Of a stretch of 64,000 nt of DNA, positions 11,486 to 25,390 are shown piece by piece. Source of the stretch: Petrolisthes cinctipes (Eukaryota > Arthropoda > Malacostraca > Decapoda > Porcellanidae); the NCBI GenBank assembly GCA_033782935.1, contig JAWQEG010000486.1:3162001-3226000 (forward strand), given 5' to 3'. The notes under the pieces are model-generated. The model did no database searches. It saw only the letters and a list, made by a program, of their open reading frames with translations, and was not told where the DNA came from. The translations under genes and the position numbers were made by a program. Position 1 is the stretch's first letter. Every line of letters begins with the position of its first letter.

Positions 11486-14288
11486 CGAATTTTCGGGTGT
11501 TTAGGGCCAGAATTTGAGATATAAACGGGTACAGAAAATGCATGCACATATCGACTTTTGAGCACCTAAAAGATCGATTTTCAGTATGTTTTTGGCCTGT
11601 ATTTTGAAAATACTCTAACACGGAGTAGGCATGTACAGATTGCTTCTGGGACCCCTAAATATCGTAGTTTCGGGTGTTTTGGGACTGAATTTGTGATATC
11701 GACTTTTTGGCACCTAAAATATCGATTTTTAGCATGTTTTTAGCCTAAATTTTAAAAATATTCTAGCACTGACTCGGCATGTACAGATCGCTTCTGGGAC
11801 CCCAAAATATCGAATTTTCGGGTGTTTTGAGCTTGAATTTGAGATATAAACGAGTACAGAAGATGCATGCACATATCGAATTTAGGGCACCTAAAATATC
11901 GATTTTGAGCATGTTTTGAGCCTATATTTAGAAAACATTCTAGCACTGAGTAGGCATGTACAGATCACTTCTGGGACCCAAAAATATCGAATTTTTGGGT
12001 GTTTAGGGCCAGAATTTGAGATATAAACGGGTACAGAAGATGCATGCAAATATCGACTTTTGGGCACCTAAAAGATCGATTTTCAGTATGTTTTTGGCCT
12101 GTATTTTGAAAATACTCTAACACGGAGTAGGCATGTACAGATCGCTTCTGGGACCCCAAAATATCGAATTTTCGAGTGTTTTGGGCCTTTATTTGAGAAA
12201 TCGACTTTTTGGCACCTAAAATATCCATTTTTAGCATGTTTTTAGCCTATATTTTGAAAATACTCTAGCACTGAGTAGGCATGTACAGATTGCTTCTGGG
12301 ACCCCAAAATATTGAATTTTCGGGTGTTTAGGGCAAGAATTTGAGATATAAACGGGTACAGAAGATTCATGCACATATCGACTTTTAAGCGCCTAAAACA
12401 TCGATTTTTAGCATGTTTTGGGCCTGTATTTTGAAAATACTCTAACACGGAGTAGGCATGTACACGTCGCTTCTGGGACCCCAAAATATCGAATTTTCGG
12501 GTGTTTTGGGCCTGAATTTGAGATATCGAATTTACGCACCTAAAATATCGATTTTTAGCATGTTTTGAGCCTTTATTTTGAAAATATTCTAGCACTGAGT
12601 AGGCATATACAGATCGCTTCTGGGACCCCAAAATATCGAATTTTCGGGTGTTTTGAGCTTGAATTTGAGATATAAACGAGTACAGAAGATGCATGCACAT
12701 ATCGACTTCTACGCACCTAAAATATCGATTTTGAGCATGTTTTGAGCCTATATTTTGAAAACATTCTAGCACTGAGTAGGCATGTACAGATCGCTTCTGG
12801 GACCCAAAAATATCGTATTTTCGGGTGCTTAGGGCCAGAATTTGAGATATAAACGGGTACAGAAGATGCATGCACATATCGACTTTTGGGCACCTAAAAG
12901 ATCGATTTTCAGTATGTTTTTGGCCTGTATTTTGAAAATACTCTAACACGGAGTAGGCATGTACAGATCGCTTCTGGGACCCCTAAATATCGAATTTTCG
13001 AGTGTTTTGGGCCTTTATTTGAGAAATCGACTTTTTGGCACCTAAAATATCGATTTTTAGCATGTTTTGAGCCTATATTTTGAAAATATTCTTGCACTCA
13101 GTAGGCATATACAGATCGCTTCTGGGACCCCAAAATATCGAATTTTCGGGTGTTTTGAGCTTGAATTTCAGATATAAACGAGTACAGAAGATGCATGCAC
13201 ATATCGACTTCTACGCACCTAAAATATCGATTTTGAGCATGTTTTGAGCCTATATTTTGAAAACATTCTAGCACTGAGTAGGCATGTACAGATCGCTTCT
13301 GGGACCCAAAAATATCGTATTTTCGGGTGCTTAGGGCCAGAATTTGAGATATAAACGGGTACAGAAGATGCATGCACATATCGACTTTTGGGCACCTAAA
13401 AGATCGATTTTCAGTATGTTTTTGGCCTGTATTTTGAAAATACTCTAACACGGAGTAGGCATGTACAGATCGCTTCTGGGACCCCTAAATATCGAATTTT
13501 CGGGTGTTTTGGGCCTTAATTTGAGATATCGACTTTTTATCACATAAAATATCGATTTTTAGTAATTTTTTGGCCTGTATTTTGAAAATACTCTAACACG
13601 GAGTAGGCATGTACAGATCGCTTCTGGGACCCCAAAATATCGAATTTTCGGGTGTTTTGGGCCTGAATTTGAGATATCGCCTTTACGCACCTAAAATATC
13701 GATTTTTAGCATGTTTTAAGCCTATATTTTGAAAATATTCTAGCACTGAGTAGGCATGTACAGATCGCTTCTGGGACCCCAAAATATCGAATTTTCGGGT
13801 GTTTTGAGATTGAATTTGAGATATAAACGAGTACAGAAGATGCATGCACATATCGACTTCTGGGCACCTAAAATATCGATTTTCAGTATCTTTTTGGCCT
13901 GTATTTTGAAAATACTCTAACACGGAGTAGGCATGTACAGATCGCTTCTGGGACCCCAAAATATCGAATTTTCGGGTGTTTTGGGCCTGAATTTGAGATA
14001 TCGCCTTTACGCACCTAAAATATCGATTTTTAGCATGTTTTAAGCCTATATTTTGAAAATATTCTAGCACTGAGTAGGCATGTACAGATCGCTTCTGGGA
14101 CCCCAAAATATCGAATTTTCGGGTGTTTTGAGATTGAATTTGAGATATAAACGAGTACAGAAGATGCATGCACATATCGACTTCTGGGCACCTAAAATAT
14201 CGATTTTCAGTATCTTTTTGGCCTGTATTTTGAAAATACTCTAACACTTAGTAGGCATGTACAGATCGCTTCTGGGACCCCTAAATAT
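11486..14288 (+). repeat. 2,803-bp HOR unit, copy 3
   Basis: It has the same monomer order and length as copy 1. It shares the TTTCAGATAT change (about 13,168) with copy 4, so copies 3 and 4 look like the most recent duplication pair. Confidence 0.93.
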
Positions 14289-17091
14289 CGAATTTTCGGG
14301 TGTTTAGGGCCAGAATTTGAGATATAAACGGGTACAGAAAATGCATGCACATATCGACTTTTGAGCACCTAAAAGATCGATTTTCAGTATGTTTTTGGCC
14401 TGTATTTTGAAAATACTCTAACACGGAGTAGGCATGTACAGATTGCTTCTGGGACCCCTAAATATCGTAGTTTCGGGTGTTTTGGGACTGAATTTGTGAT
14501 ATCGACTTTTTGGCACCTAAAATATCGATTTTTAGCATGTTTTTAGCCTAAATTTTAAAAATATTCTAGCACTGACTCGGCATGTACAGATCGCTTCTGG
14601 GACCCCAAAATATCGAATTTTCGGGTGTTTTGAGCTTGAATTTGAGATATAAACGAGTACAGAAGATGCATGCACATATCGAATTTAGGGCACCTAAAAT
14701 ATCGATTTTGAGCATGTTTTGAGCCTATATTTAGAAAACATTCTAGCACTGAGTAGGCATGTACAGATCACTTCTGGGACCCAAAAATATCGAATTTTTG
14801 GGTGTTTAGGGCCAGAATTTGAGATATAAACGGGTACAGAAGATGCATGCAAATATCGACTTTTGGGCACCTAAAAGATCGATTTTCAGTATGTTTTTGG
14901 CCTGTATTTTGAAAATACTCTAACACGGAGTAGGCATGTACAGATCGCTTCTGGGACCCCAAAATATCGAATTTTCGAGTGTTTTGGGCCTTTATTTGAG
15001 AAATCGACTTTTTGGCACCTAAAATATCCATTTTTAGCATGTTTTTAGCCTATATTTTGAAAATACTCTAGCACTGAGTAGGCATGTACAGATTGCTTCT
15101 GGGACCCCAAAATATTGAATTTTCGGGTGTTTAGGGCAAGAATTTGAGATATAAACGGGTACAGAAGATTCATGCACATATCGACTTTTAAGCGCCTAAA
15201 ACATCGATTTTTAGCATGTTTTGGGCCTGTATTTTGAAAATACTCTAACACGGAGTAGGCATGTACACGTCGCTTCTGGGACCCCAAAATATCGAATTTT
15301 CGGGTGTTTTGGGCCTGAATTTGAGATATCGAATTTACGCACCTAAAATATCGATTTTTAGCATGTTTTGAGCCTTTATTTTGAAAATATTCTAGCACTG
15401 AGTAGGCATATACAGATCGCTTCTGGGACCCCAAAATATCGAATTTTCGGGTGTTTTGAGCTTGAATTTGAGATATAAACGAGTACAGAAGATGCATGCA
15501 CATATCGACTTCTACGCACCTAAAATATCGATTTTGAGCATGTTTTGAGCCTATATTTTGAAAACATTCTAGCACTGAGTAGGCATGTACAGATCGCTTC
15601 TGGGACCCAAAAATATCGTATTTTCGGGTGCTTAGGGCCAGAATTTGAGATATAAACGGGTACAGAAGATGCATGCACATATCGACTTTTGGGCACCTAA
15701 AAGATCGATTTTCAGTATGTTTTTGGCCTGTATTTTGAAAATACTCTAACACGGAGTAGGCATGTACAGATCGCTTCTGGGACCCCTAAATATCGAATTT
15801 TCGAGTGTTTTGGGCCTTTATTTGAGAAATCGACTTTTTGGCACCTAAAATATCGATTTTTAGCATGTTTTGAGCCTATATTTTGAAAATATTCTTGCAC
15901 TCAGTAGGCATATACAGATCGCTTCTGGGACCCCAAAATATCGAATTTTCGGGTGTTTTGAGCTTGAATTTCAGATATAAACGAGTACAGAAGATGCATG
16001 CACATATCGACTTCTACGCACCTAAAATATCGATTTTGAGCATGTTTTGAGCCTATATTTTGAAAACATTCTAGCACTGAGTAGGCATGTACAGATCGCT
16101 TCTGGGACCCAAAAATATCGTATTTTCGGGTGCTTAGGGCCAGAATTTGAGATATAAACGGGTACAGAAGATGCATGCACATATCGACTTTTGGGCACCT
16201 AAAAGATCGATTTTCAGTATGTTTTTGGCCTGTATTTTGAAAATACTCTAACACGGAGTAGGCATGTACAGATCGCTTCTGGGACCCCTAAATATCGAAT
16301 TTTCGGGTGTTTTGGGCCTTAATTTGAGATATCGACTTTTTATCACATAAAATATCGATTTTTAGTAATTTTTTGGCCTGTATTTTGAAAATACTCTAAC
16401 ACGGAGTAGGCATGTACAGATCGCTTCTGGGACCCCAAAATATCGAATTTTCGGGTGTTTTGGGCCTGAATTTGAGATATCGCCTTTACGCACCTAAAAT
16501 ATCGATTTTTAGCATGTTTTAAGCCTATATTTTGAAAATATTCTAGCACTGAGTAGGCATGTACAGATCGCTTCTGGGACCCCAAAATATCGAATTTTCG
16601 GGTGTTTTGAGATTGAATTTGAGATATAAACGAGTACAGAAGATGCATGCACATATCGACTTCTGGGCACCTAAAATATCGATTTTCAGTATCTTTTTGG
16701 CCTGTATTTTGAAAATACTCTAACACGGAGTAGGCATGTACAGATCGCTTCTGGGACCCCAAAATATCGAATTTTCGGGTGTTTTGGGCCTGAATTTGAG
16801 ATATCGCCTTTACGCACCTAAAATATCGATTTTTAGCATGTTTTAAGCCTATATTTTGAAAATATTCTAGCACTGAGTAGGCATGTACAGATCGCTTCTG
16901 GGACCCCAAAATATCGAATTTTCGGGTGTTTTGAGATTGAATTTGAGATATAAACGAGTACAGAAGATGCATGCACATATCGACTTCTGGGCACCTAAAA
17001 TATCGATTTTCAGTATCTTTTTGGCCTGTATTTTGAAAATACTCTAACACTTAGTAGGCATGTACAGATCGCTTCTGGGACCCCTAAATAT
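14289..17091 (+). repeat. 2,803-bp HOR unit, copy 4
   Basis: It has the same monomer order and length as copy 3 and carries the shared TTTCAGATAT variant at about 15,971. Confidence 0.93.
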
Positions 17092-18775
17092 CGAATTTTC
17101 GGGTGTTTAGGGCCAGAATTTGAGATATAAACGGGTACAGAAAATGCATGCACATATCGACTTTTGAGCACCTAAAAGATCGATTTTCAGTATGTTTTTG
17201 GCCTGTATTTTGAAAATACTCTAACACGGAGTAGGCATGTACAGATTGCTTCTGGGACCCCTAAATATCGTAGTTTCGGGTGTTTTGGGACTGAATTTGT
17301 GATATCGACTTTTTGGCACCTAAAATATCGATTTTTAGCATGTTTTTAGCCTAAATTTTAAAAATATTCTAGCACTAACTCGGCATGTACAGATCGCTTC
17401 TGGGACCCCAAAATATCGAATTTTCGGGTGTTTTGAGCTTGAATTTGAGATATAAACGAGTACAGAAGATGCATGCACATATCGAATTTAGGGCACCTAA
17501 AATATCGATTTTGAGCATGTTTTGAGCCTATATTTAGAAAACATTCTAGCACTGAGTAGGCATGTACAGATCACTTCTGGGACCCAAAAATATCGAATTT
17601 TTGGGTGTTTAGGGCCAGAATTTGAGATATAAACGGGTACAGAAGATGCATGCAAATATCGACTTTTGGGCACCTAAAAGATCGATTTTCAGTATGTTTT
17701 TGGCCTGTATTTTGAAAATACTCTAACACGGAGTAGGCATGTACAGATCGCTTCTGGGACCCCAAAATATCGAATTTTCGAGTGTTTTGGGCCTTTATTT
17801 GAGAAATCGACTTTTTGGCACCTAAAATATCCATTTTTAGCATGTTTTTAGCCTATATTTTGAAAATACTCTAGCACTGAGTAGGCATGTACAGATTGCT
17901 TCTGGGACCCCAAAATATTGAATTTTCGGGTGTTTAGGGCAAGAATTTGAGATATAAACGGGTACAGAAGATTCATGCACATATCGACTTTTAAGCGCCT
18001 AAAACATCGATTTTTAGCATGTTTTGGGCCTGTATTTTGAAAATACTCTAACACGGAGTAGGCATGTACACGTCGCTTCTGGGACCCCAAAATATCGAAT
18101 TTTCGGGTGTTTTGGGCCTGAATTTGAGATATCGAATTTACGCACCTAAAATATCGATTTTTAGCATGTTTTGAGCCTTTATTTTGAAAATATTCTAGCA
18201 CTGAGTAGGCATATACAGATCGCTTCTGGGACCCCAAAATATCGAATTTTCGGGTGTTTTGAGCTTGAATTTGAGATATAAACGAGTACAGAAGATGCAT
18301 GCACATATCGACTTCTACGCACCTAAAATATCGATTTTGAGCATGTTTTGAGCCTATATTTTGAAAACATTCTAGCACTGAGTAGGCATGTACAGATCGC
18401 TTCTGGGACCCAAAAATATCGTATTTTCGGGTGCTTAGGGCCAGAATTTGAGATATAAACGGGTACAGAAGATGCATGCACATATCGACTTTTGGGCACC
18501 TAAAAGATCGATTTTCAGTATGTTTTTGGCCTGTATTTTGAAAATACTCTAACACGGAGTAGGCATGTACAGATCGCTTCTGGGACCCCTAAATATCGAA
18601 TTTTCGAGTGTTTTGGGCCTTTATTTGAGAAATCGACTTTTTGGCACCTAAAATATCGATTTTTAGCATGTTTTGAGCCTATATTTTGAAAATATTCTTG
18701 CACTCATTAGGCATATACAGATCGCTTCTGGGACCCCAAAATATCGAATTTTCGGGTGTTTTGAGCTTGAATTTG
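17092..18775 (+). repeat. 2,803-bp HOR unit, copy 5, truncated
   Basis: It follows the HOR until about 18,700, then reads CATTAGGCATATAC instead of CAGTAGGCATATAC. From about 18,785 it switches to a different monomer family with ATACATGCACATATTGAC. The unit is therefore cut at about 60% of its length. Confidence 0.88.
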
Positions 18776-21700
18776 AGATATAAACGGGTACAGAAGATAC
18801 ATGCACATATTGACTTTGGGCATCTAAAATATCGATTTTCAGCATGTTTTGGGCATGTATTTTGAAAATACTCTAACACGGAGTAGGCATGTACAGATCG
18901 CTACTGGGACCCCAAATTATCGAATTTTCGAGTGTTTTGAGCCTGAATTTGAGATATAAACGGGTACTGAAGATGCATGCACATATCGACTTTTTGGCAC
19001 CTAAAACATCGATTTTGAGCATGTTTTGGGCCTGTATTTTGAAAATACTCTAACACGGAGTAGGCATGTACAGATCGCTTCTGGGACCCCTAAATATCGA
19101 ATTTTCGGGTGTTTTGGGCCTTAATTTGAGATATCGACTCTTTATCACCTAAAATATCGATTTTTAGTATGTTTTTGGCCTGTATTTTGAAAATACTCTA
19201 ACACGGAGTAGGCATGTACAGATCGCTTCTGTGACCTCTAAATATCGAATTTTCGGGTGTTTTGGGACTGAATTTGAGATATCGACTTTTTGGCACCTAA
19301 AAGATCGATTTTTAGCATGTTTTGAGCCTATATTTTGAAAATATTCTAGCACTGAGTAGGCATGTACAGATCGCTTCTGGGACCCCAAAATATCGAATTT
19401 TCGGGTGTTTTGAGCCTGATTTTGAGATATAAACGAGTAAAGAAGATGCATGCACATATCGACTTTTGGGCACCTAAAAGATCGATTTTCAGTATGTTTT
19501 TGGCCTGTATTTTGAAAATACTCTAACACGGAGTAGGCATGTACAGATCGCTTCTGCGACCCCTAAATATCGATTTTTCGGGTGTTTTGGGCCTTAATTT
19601 GAGATATCGACTTTTTGGCACCTAAAATATCGATTTTTAGCATGTTTTTAGCCTATATTTTGAAAATATTCTAGCACTGAGTAGGCATGTAAAGATTGCT
19701 TCTAGGACCCCAAAATATTGAATTTTCGGGTGTTTTGAGCCTGAATTTGAGATATAAACGGGTACAAAAGATACATGCACATATTGACTTTGGGCATCTA
19801 AAATATCGATTTTCAGCATATTTTGGGCCTGTATTTTGAAAATACTCTAACACGGAGTAGGCATGTACAGATCGCTACTGGGACCCCAAATTATCGAATT
19901 TTCGAGTGTTTTGAGCCTGAATTTGAGATATAAACGGGTACTGAAGATGCATGCACATATCGACTTTTTGGCACCTAAAACATCGATTTTGAGCATGTTT
20001 TGGGCCTGTATTTTGAAAATACTCTAACACGGAGTAGGCATGTACAGATCGCTTCTGGGACCCCTAAATATCGAATTTTCGGGTGTTTTGTGCCTTAATT
20101 TGAGATATCGACTCTTTATCACCTAAAATATCGATTTTTAGTATGTTTTTGGCCTGTATTTTGAAAATACTCTAACACGGAGTAGGCATGTACAGATCGC
20201 TTCTGGGACCTCTAAATATCGAATTTTCGGGTGTTTTGGGACTGAATTTGAGATATCGACTTTTTGGCACCTAAAATATCGATTTTTAGCATGTTTTTAG
20301 CCTATATTTTGAAAATATTCTAGCACTGAGTAGGCATGTACAGATTGCTTCTGGGACCCCAAAATATTGAATTTTCGGGTGTTTAGGGCAAGAATTTGAG
20401 ATATAAACGGGTACAGAAGATTCATGCACATATCGACTTTTAAGCGCCTAAAACATCGATTTTGAGCATGTTTTGGGCCTGTATTTTGAAAATACTCTAA
20501 CACGGAGTAGGCATGTAAACGTCGATTCTGGGACCCCAAAATATCGAATTTTCGGGTGTTTTGGGCCTGAATTTGAGATATCGCCTTTACGCACCTAAAA
20601 TATCGATTTTTAGCATGTTTTGAGCCTATATTTTGAAAATATTCTAGCACTCAGTAGGCATATACAGATCGCTTCTGGGACCCCAAAATATCGAATTTTC
20701 GGGTGTTTTGAGCTTGAATTTGAGATATAAACGAGTACAGAAGATGCATGCACATATCGACTTCTATGCACCTAAAATATCGATTTTGAGCATGTTTTGA
20801 GCCTATATTTTGAAAATATTCTAGCACTGATTAGGCATGTACAGATCGCTTCTGGGACCCAAAAATATCGTATTTTCGGGTGCTTAGGGCCAGAATTTGA
20901 GATATAAACGGGTACAGAAGATGCATGCACATATCGACTTTTGGGCACCTAAAAGATCGATTTTCAGTATGTTTTTGGCCTGTATTTTGAAAATACTCTA
21001 ACACGGAGTAGGCATGTACAGATCGCTTCTGCGACCCCTAAATATCGATTTTTCGGGTGTTTTGGGCCTTAATTTGAGATATCGACTTTTTGGCACCTAA
21101 AATATCGATTTTTAGCATGTTTTTAGCCTATATTTTGAAAATATTCTAGCACTGAGTAGGCATGTAAAGATTGCTTCTAGGACCCCAAAATATTGAATTT
21201 TCGGGTGTTTTGAGCCTGAATTTGAGATATAAACGGGTACAGAAGATACATGCACATATTGACTTTGGGCATCTAAAATATCGATTTTCAGCATGTTTTG
21301 GGCATGTATTTTGAAAATACTCTAACACGGAGTAGGCATGTACAGATCGCTACTGGGACCCCAAATTATCGAATTTTCGAGTGTTTTGAGCCTGAATTTG
21401 AGATATAAACGGGTACTGAAGATGCATGCACATATCGACTTTTTGACACCTAAAACATCGATTTTGAGCATGTTTTGGGCCTGTATTTTGAAAATACTCT
21501 AACACGGAGTAGGCATGTACAGATCGCTTCTGGGACCCCTAAATATCGAATTTTCGGGTGTTTTGGGCCTTAATTTGAGATATCGACTCTTTATCACCTA
21601 AAATATCGATTTTTAGTATGTTTTTGTCCTGTATTTTGAAAATACTCTAACACGAAGTAGGCATGTACAGATCGCTTCTGTGACCTCTAAATATCGAATT

Positions 21701-23250
21701 TTCGGGTGTTTTGGGACTGAATTTGAGATATCGACTTTTTGGCACCTAAAAGATCGATTTTTAGCATGTTTTGAGCCTATATTTTGAAAATATTCTAGCA
21801 CTGAGTAGGCATGTACAGATCGCTTCTGGGACCCCAAAATATCGAATTTTCGGGTGTTTTGAGCCTGATTTTGAGATATAAACGAGTAAAGAAGATGCAT
21901 GCACATATCGACTTTTGGGCACCTAAAAGATCGATTTTCAGTATGTTTTTGGCCTGTATTTTGAAAATACTCTAACACGGAGTAGGCATGTACAGATCGC
22001 TTCTGCGACCCCTAAATATCGATTTTTCGGGTGTTTTGGGCCTTAATTTGAGATATCGACTTTTTGGCACCTAAAATATCGATTTGTAGCATGTTTTTAG
22101 CCTATATTTTGAAAATATTCTAGCACTGAGTAGGCATGTAAAGATTGCTTCTAGGACCCCAAAATATTGAATTTTCGGGTGTTTTGAGCCTGAATTTGAG
22201 ATATAAACGGGTACAGAAGATACATGCACATATTGACTTTGGGCATCTAAAATATCGATTTTCAGCATGTTTTGGGCATGTATTTTGAAAATACTCTAAC
22301 ACGGAGTAGGCATGTACAGATCGCTACTGGGACCCCAAATTATCGAATTTTCGAGTGTTTTGAGCCTGAATTTGAGATATAAACGGGTACTGAAGATGCA
22401 TGCACATATCGACTTTTTGGCACCTAAAACATCGATTTTGAGCATGTTTTGGGCCTGTATTTTGAAAATACTCTAACACGGAGTAGGCATGTACAGATCG
22501 CTTCTGGGACCCCTAAATATCGAATTTTCGGGTGTTTTGTGCCTTAATTTGAGATATCGACTCTTTATCACCTAAAATATCGATTTTTAGTATGTTTTTG
22601 GCCTGTATTTTGAAAATACTCTAACACGGAGTAGGCATGTACAGATCGCTTCTGGGACCTCTAAATATCGAATTTTCGGGTGTTTTGGGACTGAATTTGA
22701 GATATCGACTTTTTGGCACCTAAAAGATCGATTTTTAGCATGTTTTGAGCCTATATTTTGAAAATGTTCTAGCACTGAGTAGGCATGTACAGATCGCTTC
22801 TGGGACCCCAAAATATCGAATTTTCGGGTGTTTTGAGCCTAATTTTGAGATATAAACGAGTAAAGAAGATGCATGCACATATCGACTTTTGGAGACCTAA
22901 AATATCGATTTTGAGCACGTTTTGAGCCTATATTTTGAAAACATTCTAGCACTGAGTAGGCATGTACAGATCGCTTCTGGGACCCCAAAATATCGAATTT
23001 TCGGGTGTTTAGGGCTAGAATTTGAGATATAAACGGGTACAGAAGATGCATGCACATATCGACTTTTGGGTACCTACAAGATCGATTTTCAGTATGTTTT
23101 TGGCCTGTATTTTGAAAATACTCTAACACGGAGTAAGCATGTACAGATCCCTTCTGGGACCCCTAAATATCGAATTGTCGGGTGTTTTGGGACTGAATTT
23201 GAGATATCGACCTTTTGGCACCTAAAATATCGATTTTTAGCATGTTTTTA
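18776..23250 (+). repeat. Satellite domain with a 2,449-bp unit built on hexamers of about 974 bp
   Basis: A diagnostic variant, ATACATGCACATATTGAC followed by TTGGGCATCTAAAA, appears at about 18,797, 19,772, 21,246 and 22,220. The steps of 975, 1,474 and 974 make the larger repeat 2,449 bp. A second marker, CTTCTGCGACCCC, sits at about 19,550, 21,026 and 21,999 and fits the same lattice. The copies show scattered substitutions, so this domain is less uniform than the 2,803-bp block. Confidence 0.8.
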
Positions 23251-24089
23251 ACCTATATTTTGAAAATATTCTAGCACTGAGTAGGCATGTACAGATTGCT
23301 TCTGGGACCCCAAAATATAGAATTTTCGGGTGTTTTGAGCCTGAATTTGAGATATAAACGGGTACAGAAGATACCTGCACATATTGACTTTGGGCATCTA
23401 AAATATCGATTTTCAGCATATTTTGGGCCTGTATTTTGAAAATACTCTAACACGGAGTAGGCATGTACAGATCGTTTCACCGACCCCAAAATATCGAATT
23501 TTCGGGTGTTTTGAGCCTGAATTCGAGATATAAACGGGTACTGAAGATGCATGAACATATCGACTTTTGGGCACCTAAAACATCGATTTTGAGCATGTTT
23601 TGGGCATGTATTTTGAAAATACTCTAACACGGAGTAGGCATGTACAGATCGCTTCTTGGACCCCAAAATATCGAATTTTAGGGTGTTTTGAGCTTGAATT
23701 TGAGATATAAACGAGTACAGAAGATGCATGCACATATTGACTTTTGGGCACCTAAAATATCGATTTTGAGCATGTTTTGAGCCTATATTTTGAAAACATT
23801 CAAGCACTGAGAAGGCATGTAGAGATCGCTTCTGGGACCCAAAAATATATAATTTTCGGGTGTTTAGGGCCAGAATTTGTGATATAAACGGGTACAGAAG
23901 ATGCATTCACATATCGACTTTTGGGCACCTAAAAGATCGATTTTCAGTATGTTTTTGGCCTGTATTTTGAAAATACTCTAACACGGAGTAGGCATGTACA
24001 GATAGCTTCTGGGACCCCTAAATATCGAACTTTTGGGTGTTTTGGGCCTTAATTTGAGATATCGACTTTTTGGCACCTAAAATATCGAT

Positions 24090-25390
24090 TTTTAGAATGT
24101 TTTTAGCCTATATTTTGAAAATATTCTAGCACTGAGTAGGCATGTACAGATTGCTTCTGGGACCCCAAAATATTGAATTTTCGGGTGTTTAGGGCCAGAA
24201 TTTGAGATATAAACGGGTACAGAATATGCATGCACATATCGACTTTTGGGCACCTAAAAGATCGATTTTCAGTATGTTTTTGACCTGTATTTTGAAAATA
24301 CTCTAACACGGAGTAGACATGTACAGATCGCTTCTGGGACCCCTAAATATCGAATTTTCGGGTGTTTTGGGACTGAATTAGAGATATCGACTTTTTCGCA
24401 CCTAAAATATCGATTTTTAGCATGTTTTTAGCCTATATTTTGATAATATTCTAGCACTGAGTAGGCATGTACAGATCGCTTCTGGGACCCCAAAAAAACC
24501 GAAATTTCGGGTGTTTTGAGCCAGAAAATGAGATATAAACAGGTAGAGAAGATACATGCACATATTGACTTTGGGCACCAAAAATATCGATTTTCAGCAT
24601 GTTTTGGGCCTGAATTTTGAAAATACTCTAACACGGAGTAGGAATGCATAGATCGCTTCTGGGGCCCCAAAATATCGAATTTTCGGATGTTTGGGGACTG
24701 AATTTGAGATATCATCTTTTTGGCACCTAAAATATCGATTTTTAGCATGTTTTTAGCCTATATTTTGAAAATATTATAGCACTGAGTAGGCATGTACAGA
24801 TTGCTTCTGGGACCCCAAAATATTGAATTTTCGGGTGTTTAGGGCCAGAATTTGAGATATAAACGGGTACAGAATATGCATGCACATATCGACTTTTGGG
24901 CACCTAAAAGATCGATTTTCAGTATGTTTTTGACCTGTATTTTGAAAATACTCTAACACGGAGTAGACATGTACAGATCGCTTCTGGGACCCCTAAATAT
25001 CGAATTTTCGGGTGTTTTGGGACTGAATTAGAGATATCGACTTTTTGGCACCTAAAATATCGATTTTTAGCATGTTTTTAGCCTATATTTTGATAATATT
25101 CTAGCACTGAGTAGGCATGTACAGATCACTTCTGGGACCCCAAAAAAACCGAAATTTCGGGTGTTTTGAGCCAGAAAATGAGATATAAACAGGTAGAGAA
25201 GATACATGCACATATTGACTTTGGGCACCAAAAATATCGATTTTCAGCATGTTTTGGGCCTGAATTTTGAAAATACTCTAACACGGAGTAGGAATGCATA
25301 GATCGCTTCTGGGGCCCCAAAATATCGAATTTTCGGGTGTTTGGGGACTGAATTTGAGATATCATCTTTTTGGCACCTAAAATATCGATT
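24090..25390 (+). repeat. Tetramer (650-bp) satellite duplication with an AAAAAAACCGAAATTTC variant
   Basis: The unusual variant CCCAAAAAAACCGAAATTTC replaces the normal CCCAAAATATCGAATTTTC at 24,488 and again 650 bp later at about 25,138. The neighbouring variants (AGGTAGAGAAGATACATG and GGAATGCATAGATCGC) repeat at the same spacing. 650 equals two long plus two short monomers. The variant recurs at about 35,925 in a distant copy of this block. Confidence 0.85.

Larger units (their letters stand above)
4800..18775 (+). repeat. 17-monomer higher-order repeat (2,803 bp), about five near-identical copies
   Basis: A 2,803-bp period holds across this block. Anchors fall at 5,880, 8,683, 11,486, 14,289 and 17,092, exactly 2,803 apart. 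One unit read out (5,880-8,682) is 177, 148, 177, 177, 148, 177, 147, 177, 177, 148, 177, 177, 148, 147, 177, 147, 177: ten long, four 148-bp and three 147-bp monomers, summing to 2,803. I noticed only isolated differences: CAGG for CATG at about 10,260; TTAAACCT for TTAAGCCT at about 10,915; TTTCAGATAT for TTTGAGATAT in the third and fourth units (about 13,168 and 15,971); ACTAACTCGG at about 17,376. The period fades at about 4,800 on the left and stops at about 18,775 on the right. Confidence 0.95.

Noticed and set aside
4800..18775. Near-identical HOR units as an assembly artefact
   Set aside because: Isolated private and shared substitutions distinguish the units, so they are not a single copied contig segment; the exact copy number still depends on read support.
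23066..23251. Plus-strand frames such as 23,066-23,251 and 31,529-31,714 (61 codons)
   Set aside because: They are satellite sequence in the other strand, recur with the 8,463-bp block offset, and have no start context or domain.
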